A stretch of 64,000 nt of DNA from Zunongwangia sp. ESRF-bin46 (GCA_002631855.1 NTLF01000012.1:104023-168022); one strand, 5' to 3'; numbered from the stretch's first letter, positions 6,909 to 15,758 are shown. The notes: a model not told the origin generated them from the sequence alone. Translations and numbers: made by a program.

Positions 6909-8783
6909 ATGGCACGTTTAAAACCTAAAGAATCGGTAGTAAAAAGATTATTTGCCTTATCTGGTAATAAATGTGCATACCCTGGATGTAAAAATCATAT
7001 TGTTGATGAATTAGGTACTGTTATTGGAGAAATTTGTCATATTGAAGCGGCTGAGGTTGGAGGAGAAAGGTATAATGAAGATTCAAATGATGAATATCGT
7101 AGAAGTTTCGAAAATTTAATTTTAATGTGCAGTAATCATCATAAGAAAACTAACAATATCCAAAAATATACTACACCTCTTTTAACTAAGTATAAACAGG
7201 AACACGAAAATCGCTTTGTTAACCAACCTTATGATGCTACTGATGAAGTGATAATTAAATCAATTCAAAACTTTATGGAACAGAATAACAAAAATACAGG
7301 ACAAGGGTCACAATTTAATAATCAGGCAAATACACAAAAAATTAAAAATCAAATTGGGATTCAACACGTTTACAATAATGATAAAAAGATCGAAATTCCA
7401 AAGGTAGATGGTGCTAGATCAATAAATCAAGAATTTAAATCTATAATTGACAATTTTAAACAAAAGGCTACAGCTCCTTCTAGCGATGTAATCGATTTTA
7501 GAAATGAACTTAAGGAGAGATTTGAAAGAGCCGTTGAATCAATCCCCACAAAGCATCTACGATTCAGAAAAAATAATGGTAGAATTATTGCAGACGTTGA
7601 AAGTTATGAAAAAGAAAGTAACATTGTATTGAATGAAGAAGATGATACCACTCAAGAAAAGCTTCGTGAATTTTTGTTGAATAATGATAAAGAAAAAAAT
7701 GAAGAATTAAAGCGGTCATTATCTCAAAAAGGACAACAACGTCCAGCTATTATTACTTGTGATGGTTTTCTTATCAATGGAAACAGAAGAAAAATGGCTT
7801 TAGAAGAACTCTATAAGTCAAGAAATCAGGATCCACAGTTTGAAATGATGAGAGTAGTCATTTTACCAGAAGGAGTTACCGAGTTGGAAATTCAAAAAGT
7901 GGAAAACAGATATCAGTTACAAAGTGAAGGCAAGTCAGAATATCAAGGTTTAAATAGAGCCATTAAATTTAAAAGAAATATTGAGAATGGTTTTCCTCTT
8001 GAAGCACAATTAAGAGATGACCCCAATTATCATGAACTATCTGATAAAGATTTTAAAAAGAAAGTTAGGGAATTTGAAAAGCAATTTTTAAAGCCTTTAG
8101 AGTGTGTAGATAAATATTTAAGTACTTTCGAAAGAGATGGTATGTACAATACTATTTCTGAAAATGCTAATGACAGAGAAGGTAGATGGCAGGCATTTAT
8201 TGATTATAGCAATTTTAGAACAGGGACACTAGAGAATAAAAGGAAAACAACTCAACTTAAAATAAAGGAAAGTGAAAAAGGTAGAATTGAAAATGCAGTT
8301 TTTAAGATTATTAGAAAAAGAAGTTTAAGTGTGAAAGGGACAGATTTAGGTAAAGTTCATGAGTTCGTTAGAAAAGTACCAAAATATTTAGCAAATGATG
8401 AAGCCAAAAAATTAATCTTAGAAATTGCAGATGTTCCTGAAGATATTTCTGAGGAATTAAAGTATGATAAAAATGGTAATAAATTAAGCGAAAGAGAAAT
8501 TGATGAAAAGTGGGGCGCAAATAATCGAGAGAAAATTTTAGGTAATCTTATTCAAGCATATGGTCACCTATCTAACCAAGAACAAAGAGATAAACCATTG
8601 GAATTATTAGAGGATGCCCTAAAAAAGCTTCAACATGATAATCTTAAGATAGATAATATGGGAATAAAATATTATGGTAAAGCTTTAGATTTAGCTAAAA
8701 GCATTATTGGGGAGGCAGAAATAATCTATAAGGCTGTTGATGATGCAAGATATAAGATGAAAAAGTTGGGTAAAAAGAAATAA
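6909..8783 (+). CDS. HNH endonuclease–ParB/Srx-like fusion protein
   Basis: A 624-residue fusion. Residues about 12-95 are an HNH nuclease domain with zinc-type Cys pairs (C22, C27 and C74 with H77) and the catalytic pattern ICHIEAA (H44), N69 and H77/H78. A linker of about 130 residues, rich in Asn and Gln, follows. Residues about 235-370 resemble the ParB/sulfiredoxin superfamily: QKGQQRPAIITCDG, then GNRRKMALEEL, which is the G-x-RR nucleotide-binding signature. The C-terminal 250 residues are charged and helical. In characterised systems such domains bind or sense DNA and use NTP. Here the fusion may couple target sensing to cleavage. It is tightly linked to a helicase (3-base gap) and a methyltransferase. 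I do not know this architecture as a named system. Confidence 0.7.
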   Translation: MARLKPKESVVKRLFALSGNKCAYPGCKNHIVDELGTVIGEICHIEAAEVGGERYNEDSNDEYRRSFENLILMCSNHHKKTNNIQKYTTPLLTKYKQEHENRFVNQPYDATDEVIIKSIQNFMEQNNKNTGQGSQFNNQANTQKIKNQIGIQHVYNNDKKIEIPKVDGARSINQEFKSIIDNFKQKATAPSSDVIDFRNELKERFERAVESIPTKHLRFRKNNGRIIADVESYEKESNIVLNEEDDTTQEKLREFLLNNDKEKNEELKRSLSQKGQQRPAIITCDGFLINGNRRKMALEELYKSRNQDPQFEMMRVVILPEGVTELEIQKVENRYQLQSEGKSEYQGLNRAIKFKRNIENGFPLEAQLRDDPNYHELSDKDFKKKVREFEKQFLKPLECVDKYLSTFERDGMYNTISENANDREGRWQAFIDYSNFRTGTLENKRKTTQLKIKESEKGRIENAVFKIIRKRSLSVKGTDLGKVHEFVRKVPKYLANDEAKKLILEIADVPEDISEELKYDKNGNKLSEREIDEKWGANNREKILGNLIQAYGHLSNQEQRDKPLELLEDALKKLQHDNLKIDNMGIKYYGKALDLAKSIIGEAEIIYKAVDDARYKMKKLGKKK

Positions 8784-8786
8784 AGT

Positions 8787-10679
8787 TTGAGAATAGTTGT
8801 TGAAAATAATATAATAAGCTTATTTAATATTGAAGATTTAAAAAAGTATCAAATCTCTCAATTAGAGTTTTATGGCTTTTCAAAAAATCAAAACTTTATT
8901 GAAAAACAAACGCAAAACATTGAAAGTGAACTATTGAAAATCATTGATTATTTAGATGGAGAAAACATTGTATTTGACTTTTCTAAAGCTACTGATGAGA
9001 TAGTCAGGAAATCAATAGATAATAAGAAAGAATTAAGTAGAGCTTTTTCTCATGCAAAAAGAATCAAAGAGGAAGCTATTTTAGATGCAGATTTTGAACA
9101 CTTTAAAAATTTCACGAACACATTACCTAGAAAACTTAAATCACATCAACTAAAGTCAGCTTATCACTTTTATACCTTAAAAAATGGAGCAAATTTTTCT
9201 GTTCCAGGAAGTGGAAAAACAACAACCTTGTTATCTGTGTATGAAAAATTGAGATTAGAAGGTAAATGTAATTTACTTTTTGTTGTAGGTCCGCCATCTA
9301 GTTTTCAACCGTGGAAAAATGAGTTTTATGAAACTCTAGGAAGGAAACCCAAAGCTGTTATATTATCTGGAGGGAATAAATCTTTTCGTAAAAGTGAATA
9401 TTACAGATCAAGCAAAAATATTCATGAACTTTATTTAAGTACATTTCATACGGTATTAAACGATGTTTATGATATTGTAAAATTCTTTTCACAGATAGGC
9501 ATCAATGCTTTTTTAATAGTTGATGAGGCACATTACATGAAACAAGTTGAGGGCTCCTGGGCGAATTCAATTATAGAAATAGGGAAGTATTCTACTTATC
9601 GCGGTGTTTTAACAGGTACTCCAATACCTAAAAGCTATAAAGATATCTTTAATTTATTTGATTTTTTATGGGAAGAAAATTCTCCTTTAACTCAAGGCGA
9701 TAAAATTCAGATACATATATGGGAAAAGAATAAAAAAAATGAAGAAGTAAGGACTTTATTAAATGAGAAAATAGGACCTCTGTTTTATCGAGTAAGGAAA
9801 AAGGATTTAGGGCTAGTTCCGGCAGTATTTCATGAACCAATTAATGTCTCTTTGAAACCGATAGAAAAAAGTATATATGACTCTGTTAAAGCTAAAATTT
9901 TCGAGTTGGATAAAGAAGATTATTTTAGGAATGAGAATATTTTGAATAAACTCTGGAGAGGTAGAATGATGCGCTTAAGGCAGTCAGTATCTTATCCCAA
10001 ATTACTTCTTACTGCAATTGATGATTATGCTGAAAAATTTATTGATGATTCTGATTTACAATATAAAATTCAAAATTATGATAAGATAGAGCTTTCAGGG
10101 AAACTTGAAGCATTAGATAAGTTAGTTTTAAAATTACGCAAACAAACAAAAAAAGTTCTTATCTGGTCCAATTTTGTTGGCACGTTGGAGTTAATTAGTA
10201 AACATTTTAACTCAAAGGGAATGCGAGCTGAAATTATTTATGGAAAAACTCCTGTTAGAAATGATGATATAAATTTGATAAATGAGGAAAAGACTAGAGA
10301 AGATATAAGAGACGAATTTTTAGATATAAATAGTGGTTTGGATATTTTAATTGCTAATCCAGCAGCTTGTGCAGAATCAATTTCTTTACACAAAACATGC
10401 TATGATGCAATATATTATGATTTATCATATAATAGTGCTCAGTATTTACAATCCTTAGATAGAATTCATCGTGTTGGAGGTTCCGAAACTATGGAAGCTA
10501 ATTATTATTTCTTGCAATATAAGGATTCAATTGATCAAGATATCAAACAAAATCTTGAAGCTAAGGCTAAAAAAATGTATGATATCATAGAGCAAGATTA
10601 TTCAATCTATGATTTGGATCTTTATGAAGATAATATTGAAGATGATATAGAGGCATATAAACGTCTTATTAAAAATTAA
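8787..10679 (+). CDS. SNF2/DEAD-like superfamily 2 helicase
   Basis: A 630-residue SF2 ATPase. Residues 1-120 form an N-terminal region I do not recognise. The helicase core follows: Walker A PGSGKTTT at about residues 140-147, DEAH box IVDEAHYM at about 243-250, motif III-like LTGTPIP at about 275, and C-terminal RecA-like motifs ending with LDRIHRVGG at about 556-564. The C-terminal spacing (QSLDRIHR) is SNF2-like. The start is TTG at 8787, three bases after the preceding stop; no upstream ATG fits better. In the operon it would be the translocase or remodeller working with the HNH–ParB-like protein. All ATPase motifs look intact. Confidence 0.85.
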   Translation: MRIVVENNIISLFNIEDLKKYQISQLEFYGFSKNQNFIEKQTQNIESELLKIIDYLDGENIVFDFSKATDEIVRKSIDNKKELSRAFSHAKRIKEEAILDADFEHFKNFTNTLPRKLKSHQLKSAYHFYTLKNGANFSVPGSGKTTTLLSVYEKLRLEGKCNLLFVVGPPSSFQPWKNEFYETLGRKPKAVILSGGNKSFRKSEYYRSSKNIHELYLSTFHTVLNDVYDIVKFFSQIGINAFLIVDEAHYMKQVEGSWANSIIEIGKYSTYRGVLTGTPIPKSYKDIFNLFDFLWEENSPLTQGDKIQIHIWEKNKKNEEVRTLLNEKIGPLFYRVRKKDLGLVPAVFHEPINVSLKPIEKSIYDSVKAKIFELDKEDYFRNENILNKLWRGRMMRLRQSVSYPKLLLTAIDDYAEKFIDDSDLQYKIQNYDKIELSGKLEALDKLVLKLRKQTKKVLIWSNFVGTLELISKHFNSKGMRAEIIYGKTPVRNDDINLINEEKTREDIRDEFLDINSGLDILIANPAACAESISLHKTCYDAIYYDLSYNSAQYLQSLDRIHRVGGSETMEANYYFLQYKDSIDQDIKQNLEAKAKKMYDIIEQDYSIYDLDLYEDNIEDDIEAYKRLIKN

Positions 10680-10698
10680 TTATGGAGAAATATTGATA

Positions 10699-11607
10699 AT
10701 GAAATCAAAAAAAACAAAGAAAATAAATGCTCCGTTTGGTTATTTTGGTTCCAAAAATAAAATAGCCTTACAATTGTGTGCTGACTTACCTCCTCATAAT
10801 TGTTGGGTTGAAGTTTTTTGTGGCTCCGCAGCCTTAACTTTAAGAAAAGATCCTGCTCCAATTGAAGTAATTAATGATATAGATAATGAAATTGTAAACT
10901 TATTCCGTCAATTACGAAATAACCACGAAGCTTTATGTGATGAAATAAGTTTAACTCCTTACGCTGAACAAGAACTTATAGGAGCAAGAATATCTAAAGA
11001 AGGATTATCAGATTTAGAAAGAGCAAGACGTTTTTTAGTTCAATCAATGATGGCTATTAATGGCGTATTCGGTTCGGCTAGAGGAGGTTTTTCTTATTCA
11101 GATTCATATTCAAGAAATGGCCATGATGCTAGAGTAAATAGATGGAATAATCTACCGGAAAGATTAAAACTTGTTGTTTCTAGGTTAAAAAAAGTTAGAA
11201 TAGAAAACAAAGATGCACTTAAAATTCTTCAAAAATATATAAATAGACCTGCTACGTTGGTGTATTTAGATCCTCCATATCTTGGGAAAAGGACTAATGG
11301 ATATAATATCGATGCTAATGATATAGTCTTTCATGAAAAATTATTAAAGCTTTCAAATAAAGCAAAGTGTATGGTTTTTATAAGTGGTTATGAAAATGAC
11401 TTTTATAATTCTTTGCTTAACGAAAAAAATGGATGGGAAAAAAAAACAATTGATACAGTAACAAAAGATTCTAAAGGAAAATCTCATGACAGAATCGAAG
11501 TTGTATGGATGAATAAATATTATATAAATGCACTTGAAGCAAAAAAAGTACCCATAAATCTTACTGAAAAAGAAATGAAGCAAGGTAAAGTAAACCCTGT
11601 CAGATAA
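10699..11607 (+). CDS. D12-class DNA N6-adenine methyltransferase (Dam-like)
   Basis: A 302-residue methyltransferase of the D12 class (MethyltransfD12). The AdoMet region is PFGYFGSKNKIA near the N-terminus, with VEVFCGSAALTL as the second part. The catalytic motif IV is LDPPY at about residues 190-194. The typical VINDIDNEIVNLF stretch is present. I chose the ATG at 10699 over the in-frame TTG at 10693 because GGAGAAA (10684-10690) sits 8 bases upstream, an unusually clear ribosome binding site for this genome. It lies 19 bases after the helicase gene. Its likely job is to mark self DNA against the upstream nuclease/helicase, as in restriction-modification. Confidence 0.9.
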   Translation: MKSKKTKKINAPFGYFGSKNKIALQLCADLPPHNCWVEVFCGSAALTLRKDPAPIEVINDIDNEIVNLFRQLRNNHEALCDEISLTPYAEQELIGARISKEGLSDLERARRFLVQSMMAINGVFGSARGGFSYSDSYSRNGHDARVNRWNNLPERLKLVVSRLKKVRIENKDALKILQKYINRPATLVYLDPPYLGKRTNGYNIDANDIVFHEKLLKLSNKAKCMVFISGYENDFYNSLLNEKNGWEKKTIDTVTKDSKGKSHDRIEVVWMNKYYINALEAKKVPINLTEKEMKQGKVNPVR

Positions 11608-11680
11608 TAATATTTTTTTTGTGAATGATTTTTAAAATAAAGATATATTTCATACTAATTGTGATTTTTTGCAAATATTT

Positions 11681-12886
11681 TTAAAAATCGACAACTTTAT
11701 CCAAAGCGGCATCAGCTTCTTTTTTCATAAAGTTCGCTTGGTAATTTATAGTAGTTGTCACTGAAGAATGACGGTATAATTTCTGCAACATTTGAATAGG
11801 AATTTTATCCCCGGAGATATTACCAAAAGTATGGCGAGCAATATGCATACTCATTTTTTTATTAATATTGAGTTTGTCAGCCACTCGCTGAAGTTTTCGA
11901 TTGACGTTTCTGTTTATTGATTGTGTTCTTGATAGAAGGGATTTCTTATCATCTAAGTCAATTTCTCCCAAATCTGGAAATACTAGATTATTTTTGTTAG
12001 AGAACTGTCTATAGAGTTCCAATATGGCTTTAGCTTTTTCCGGAATTTTTAAAGAATCATACTTTTGGTTTTTGCTCATTCTATAATAAAGCCTGTCATC
12101 CTTAAAATCTGACCATTTTAGAAGTAATAAATCTCCAACTCGTATGCCAGCAAAGTAAAAACTGAATAGCCATAAATTAACAGCATGTTCCTGTGGAGGG
12201 GTTAAGTTTGGTGTGCTTTCCAACAACCTGACTTCCTCAATACTCAACCCGATTTTTTCGGATTGTGGAAACTTGATTTGAATTTTTCCCTTCCCAAACG
12301 GATAGCTGTCCTTACTCGCCAATGAATCAGAAATAGCTCTGTTATATACTGTGCGAATAACCATTAAATAATTCACTACAGTTCTTGGAGCCTTTTTGTC
12401 TTGATGCAACAAAAAGGTTTCAAATTTTCTCAATAAAAAAACAGTGATTTCCCGAAACGCTAATTCTTGTTTACCTACAAAATCCTCAAACTTTTGAATT
12501 CTGCTTTTTTGTGTTTTATACTGACGGTATTTTTCACTTTTCAAAAGATTGTCAAGATAGCGTTCCGCAACAAGAAAAAAATCGGCTTTCTTCTTATCAA
12601 CTATTCTTTTCTTGATGGTCGAAATTGATTCATAGTCATCTTTAGTTTCAGATTCTAATAGTTGTCCATTTGCATCGGAAAGTTTTTTTAAGATTAGTTG
12701 ATTGAGTCTTATGGCATTTGGATGAGATGATTTAACAAGTCTATTGTTATCATCCCAAAATTTAGTAGCTATATACTGACCAGTGTACAAATAGGTAGAT
12801 TTTCTATTTTTTGTAATTCTGATTACAATAGGATGCTCTTTATCAGCCTTTTTTTTCTTCCATAAAATTGCTCTAATTGATGCCAT
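11681..12886 (-). CDS. Tyrosine recombinase / integrase of the island
   Basis: A 401-residue Bacteroidota-type phage integrase. The order is an N-terminal arm-binding domain (MASIRAILWKKKK, then HPIVIRITKNRKSTYL), a SAM-like core-binding domain (about 100-200) and the catalytic domain. Catalytic residues are visible: Arg in FAGIRVGDLL, HIARHTFG (HxxR), RHSS and the nucleophile Tyr in TTTINYQ near the C-terminus. I placed the start at 12886; an upstream ATG at 12931 would add 15 hydrophobic residues and overlap the arm-type repeats. The gene sits 160 bases from the tRNA fragment, the usual place for an integrase. It is the enzyme expected to insert and, with a missing excisionase, excise the island. 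Confidence 0.93.
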   Translation of the reverse strand: MASIRAILWKKKKADKEHPIVIRITKNRKSTYLYTGQYIATKFWDDNNRLVKSSHPNAIRLNQLILKKLSDANGQLLESETKDDYESISTIKKRIVDKKKADFFLVAERYLDNLLKSEKYRQYKTQKSRIQKFEDFVGKQELAFREITVFLLRKFETFLLHQDKKAPRTVVNYLMVIRTVYNRAISDSLASKDSYPFGKGKIQIKFPQSEKIGLSIEEVRLLESTPNLTPPQEHAVNLWLFSFYFAGIRVGDLLLLKWSDFKDDRLYYRMSKNQKYDSLKIPEKAKAILELYRQFSNKNNLVFPDLGEIDLDDKKSLLSRTQSINRNVNRKLQRVADKLNINKKMSMHIARHTFGNISGDKIPIQMLQKLYRHSSVTTTINYQANFMKKEADAALDKVVDF

Positions 12887-12920
12887 AAATGATATCTTTA
12901 ATATAAAGATACAACATCTC

Positions 12921-12948
12921 AGGTAAAACATAGGTAAAACATTTTACC
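12921..12948. repeat. Tandem 11-bp repeats and palindrome upstream of integrase (candidate arm sites)
   Basis: AGGTAAAACAT occurs twice in tandem (12921-12931 and 12932-12942). The second copy overlaps GGTAAAA-CA-TTTTACC (12933-12948), a perfect palindrome. So three half-sites lie between the integrase start and the attachment site, in direct and inverted order. That is what arm-type integrase sites or an excisionase/repressor operator look like. Function is inferred from layout. Confidence 0.5.
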
Positions 12949-13045
12949 ATTTTTCTTGCATTTATATGGTATTTTTTAACACTTAAAATTATTTAACTAA
13001 TTGATTTTCAGTTGTTTTATATTTATTTGATATATATAGGCAATT

Positions 13046-13088
13046 TCTCATAACCCGAAGGTCACTGGTTCGAGTCCAGTTCCCGCTA
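13046..13088 (+). tRNA. 3' fragment of initiator tRNA-fMet(CAT), island attachment-site scar
   Basis: The fragment begins at the anticodon loop CTCATAA (anticodon CAT, 13049-13051) and continues with the CCC of the anticodon stem, variable loop, a complete T arm (CTGG-TTCGAGT-CCAG) and the acceptor 3' strand TCCCGCT plus discriminator A. The CCC next to the loop is the initiator-tRNA signature of three G:C pairs. The 5' half (D arm, 5' acceptor strand and GGG of the anticodon stem) is missing: upstream bases do not pair. This is the att remnant left when an element recombines into a tRNA 3' half. The intact gene should be at the other island end. Confidence 0.8.
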
Positions 13089-13093
13089 CTAAG

Positions 13094-13128
13094 CAAAAAA
13101 GACTTCAATAAAATTGAGGTCTTTTTTT
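13094..13128 (+). terminator. Rho-independent terminator of the tRNA locus
   Basis: An A/G-rich arm ending GACTTCAAT pairs with ATTGAGGTC (one G·U), followed by eight T. It directly follows the tRNA 3' fragment and would have terminated the original tRNA transcript. It is also convergent with the histidine kinase gene. Confidence 0.8.
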
Positions 13129-13163
13129 ATTTAAGTAAGTCTGTGAGTTGTCCATATTCTCAA

Positions 13164-14270
13164 TCACATCGGGATTTGAATAACCGTTTCAACACCTTCA
13201 TCATTGTCCTTATTTCTTATTTCAAAAAAATAATTATCACCATACAAATTGCTTAACCTATCATTAATATTGGAAAGCCCTACCCCATCGTTTAACAACG
13301 CCCCATGCTTTTTTGTCAATGGCGCACCATCATTTTCAATTTTAATAATTAATCTATTTTTCTGTGACTTAATTTCAATATGGACTTTTAAATCGGTGTG
13401 ATCATAATTATAACCATGCTTAATTGAATTTTCAAGGATAGGCTGCAATAATAAACTGGGCACCATTGTTGACAACAAGCTTTCATCTATATCCCTGGAA
13501 ATAGCAAGGTGTTCTGAAAACCTAACTTTTATGATGTTCAGATAGTACTCTAAAATACGTAACTCTTTTTCTAATGGGATTTTATTCTTTTCGTTATCAT
13601 AAAGAATTTCACGAAGAAAATCACTAAGATCGGCTATGGTGTCTTTGGCTTTTGAAGCATCTATATCGGTTAATACCGCGATGGAATTCAATGTATTAAA
13701 TAAAAAGTGTGGCTGAAGTTGTGACGACAGCATTTTCATACGGGTGTTCACCAATTGAACTTCTAAATTAGTTTGCTTTTTTTCGGCTTTTTTTACCTCT
13801 TTCACATAATAGTACGTGTAGATCATGAAGACCATGGCAAAGTAGATTAAAAAGTTTAAGTCTATTACATACATAAACCTGTAGAGACTTCCTTCAAAGT
13901 CATAATCGGCAAAGCTTAGTCTTCCAACCAGTATTAAATAAAAATCGAACAGCAACCGTATTACCAAACCTATTAATAGTGAAAACAAGATGTGGGTAGA
14001 TATAATTTTAACCCACGAGTAGTTTTTTCTTAAAAATCGTTTGGTACTTATTGCTATCAATGTCATGTAGCCCACTACAATAACAAAATCAAAAAGTAAG
14101 TTGTCAACCAAAAAAGCTCTCCACGAAAAAAAGCCCATTTTTTCCATTCCTGAAGACATCATGTAGGCTGTTTTGACAATTAGCACCAAATCGAAAAGGG
14201 CATAAAACCCTGCTAATAGTAGTACCAGCCTTAGATCGATATATTTGCTATTTAATTTGGAAGCTTTCAT
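13164..14270 (-). CDS. LytS/YehU-type sensor histidine kinase
   Basis: A 368-residue inner-membrane kinase with four predicted transmembrane helices (about residues 12-37, 53-75, 88-115 and 132-157). A short linker and the His_kinase (PF06580) domain follow. The phospho-acceptor is His188 in LQPHFLFNTL, and the N box is around PILENSIKHGY (about 278-290). A HATPase C-terminal domain ends with DGVGLSNI. The start overlaps the stop of the response-regulator gene (TAATG), so the two are translationally coupled. Such kinases pair with LytTR regulators; the signal is unknown. It is the first chromosomal gene next to the island. Confidence 0.92.
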   Translation of the reverse strand: MKASKLNSKYIDLRLVLLLAGFYALFDLVLIVKTAYMMSSGMEKMGFFSWRAFLVDNLLFDFVIVVGYMTLIAISTKRFLRKNYSWVKIISTHILFSLLIGLVIRLLFDFYLILVGRLSFADYDFEGSLYRFMYVIDLNFLIYFAMVFMIYTYYYVKEVKKAEKKQTNLEVQLVNTRMKMLSSQLQPHFLFNTLNSIAVLTDIDASKAKDTIADLSDFLREILYDNEKNKIPLEKELRILEYYLNIIKVRFSEHLAISRDIDESLLSTMVPSLLLQPILENSIKHGYNYDHTDLKVHIEIKSQKNRLIIKIENDGAPLTKKHGALLNDGVGLSNINDRLSNLYGDNYFFEIRNKDNDEGVETVIQIPM

Positions 14271-15034
14271 TATACACCTATTTTTTCAAGAAATTCTGAT
14301 TTATGAGATTTACTGATATGCAATAATTTATTGTTGGACATTCGGGCATCTATTTCAGAAAAGTCTGAATGTACTATTTCTTTAACATGAGTAATATTCA
14401 CTATACTTGATCTATGAACCCGAACAAATGAGTTGCTATCCAACAGATCACAGAGGTTTGTCAAAGAATCACGGAGCACATATTTTTTGTCTTCTGTAAA
14501 AATTTCAGAATAACAACCCGATGCTTTTATGTATAATATATTTTCAGGGTTTAAAAGCACCGTTTTGTTACCTTGCTTAACCGGTAATTTAAATTGGTTG
14601 TTCCCTTTTTCAGATTTTAGTTTATAAAGATTGAACAGTTCAATAATTCGCTTTTCAAAATAAGAATTGGCTTCACTTTTCGAAATTTTCAATACTTTAT
14701 CAATGGTCCTAAAAAAGCGTTCATCTTTAAATGGTTTCAGTAAAAAATCGAAAGCATCGACATCAAAAGCCTTCAAGGCATAGTTGTCATAGGCTGTCAC
14801 GAAAATAACGATAGGTTTTGAGGTCCCTTTTATTTTTTGAAGTACTTCAAAACCGTTCATATCTTTCATGTTTATATCTAAAAAGATAAGGTCGGGGTTC
14901 AACTTGTTTATTTCTGAAATAGCCGATTTACCGTTAGAGCATTCTCCGCTCACTTCTATTTCAGGCACTTTACCAAGTAGAGCCAACACCCTTTTTCGGG
15001 CAAGTTCTTCATCGTCTATAACCAGTGCTTTCAT
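14270..15034 (-). CDS. LytTR-family response regulator
   Basis: A 254-residue regulator. Residues 1-120 form a receiver domain with the acidic pair near the N-terminus (VIDDEE), phospho-acceptor Asp53 in FLDINM, and the conserved Lys in FLLKPF. Residues about 150-254 are a LytTR DNA-binding domain (ILYIKASGCYSEIFT, VRVHRSSIVNI). It precedes and overlaps the cognate kinase by one base. LytTR proteins bind spaced direct repeats, and three such repeats occur at 15865-15916 upstream of the neighbouring secreted-protein gene. That gene is a plausible target. Confidence 0.93.
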   Translation of the reverse strand: MKALVIDDEELARKRVLALLGKVPEIEVSGECSNGKSAISEINKLNPDLIFLDINMKDMNGFEVLQKIKGTSKPIVIFVTAYDNYALKAFDVDAFDFLLKPFKDERFFRTIDKVLKISKSEANSYFEKRIIELFNLYKLKSEKGNNQFKLPVKQGNKTVLLNPENILYIKASGCYSEIFTEDKKYVLRDSLTNLCDLLDSNSFVRVHRSSIVNITHVKEIVHSDFSEIDARMSNNKLLHISKSHKSEFLEKIGV

Positions 15035-15140
15035 CTTGTTAAATTACTTAAATTCTTTTATTTATGATGTTTTTGGGTAGTTGAATCGCTTTTACTCGGT
15101 ATCTATTCTAATTTTTTACCATCATTTATTCTATTAAAAA

Positions 15141-15187
15141 CTAACAAAAGGCCATCGGCTTTTAAGTACCTAATGGCCTGTTGTTAG
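15141..15187 (-). terminator. Long stem-loop terminator after the secreted-protein gene
   Basis: CTAACAAAAGGCCAT (15141-15155) and ATGGCCTGTTGTTAG (15173-15187) pair at 14 of 15 positions around a 17-base loop. Read on the minus strand, the stem is followed by a T-rich run. It lies just after the stop of the 183-residue gene and separates it from the response-regulator gene, so these are distinct transcripts. Confidence 0.7.
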
Positions 15188-15206
15188 TCACCTCACTTTT
15201 GTTTGT

Positions 15207-15758
15207 TCAATTGACTACAACACCAATACCTTGATCTCTTGCATCAATTTTTAGGTTTTGTCTTTGGTTTCCATTTTCCAATTTTACTCGGTACAATGCT
15301 TTCACGAGTAAATCACCCTTGGTCTTTGCATTATATTTGGTTTTCACCAAAGTCCATCCCTTATATGTATTATGCATATCCTTCCGTAAGGCTAATGGCA
15401 AAATAACATTTTTGAAGTTTTGATGCGTTTTTATAAGCTTTCCCTCACCATCAAAGTCTGCTCGCATATAACCATTATTACTTTTAAAAGTTACTAGGTA
15501 AGAATCGTAATTCTTATCTTCTGCAGCATCTATTACTTTTTGAATATCAAAGTGAGCATCCATAAAAGCAATGGGGTCTTCTGCAAACTGTCCATTAAAG
15601 CGTTCACTCACTTTATAGGTAAAGCTATCCCCGCTTTGTGATATTGATGAGTTATAGGGTGCATACGTTAACTCGGTCGCATCTAATTCCATAATTTCCT
15701 GTGCGCTTAAGATTGTTGCGCTTAAACATAAAAATGCACTAATTATTAAAGTTTTCAT
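15207..15758 (-). CDS. Secreted hypothetical protein
   Basis: A 183-residue protein with a clear Sec signal peptide (MKTLIISAFLCLSATILSAQ, cleavage probably after Ala19). I do not recognise the mature domain. It has a small-protein beta pattern (SDSFTYKV, YLVTFKSNNGYMRADFDGEGKLI, WTLVKTKYNAKTKGDLL) that loosely resembles PepSY-like or similar periplasmic folds, but no motif decides. It is monocistronic: a terminator follows it and a 231-base intergenic region with three direct repeats precedes it. Location next to the LytS/LytTR pair suggests it is a target or signal component of that system, by inference. Confidence 0.75.
   Translation of the reverse strand: MKTLIISAFLCLSATILSAQEIMELDATELTYAPYNSSISQSGDSFTYKVSERFNGQFAEDPIAFMDAHFDIQKVIDAAEDKNYDSYLVTFKSNNGYMRADFDGEGKLIKTHQNFKNVILPLALRKDMHNTYKGWTLVKTKYNAKTKGDLLVKALYRVKLENGNQRQNLKIDARDQGIGVVVN

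Larger units (their letters stand above)
1..13088. mobile_element. Integrated genomic island (right part), defence cargo, inserted at a tRNA-fMet gene
   Basis: The segment ends at a 3' fragment of an initiator tRNA, with a tyrosine recombinase just inside that boundary. Its genes are accessory: XRE regulator, RadC-like JAB protein, HEPN-type protein, AbiC-like and AbiE-like genes, helicase and methyltransferase. From 13164 onward the genes are ordinary chromosomal ones. The left end is not in the window; on the usual tRNA-integration model it should carry the intact tRNA-fMet. No conjugation (tra) or relaxase genes are visible in this part, so whether it is an ICE, a mobilizable island or a satellite cannot be decided. 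Confidence 0.75.

Noticed and set aside
13046..13088. Complete tRNA gene.
   Set aside because: The D arm and both 5' stem strands are missing; only the 3' half from the anticodon loop matches.
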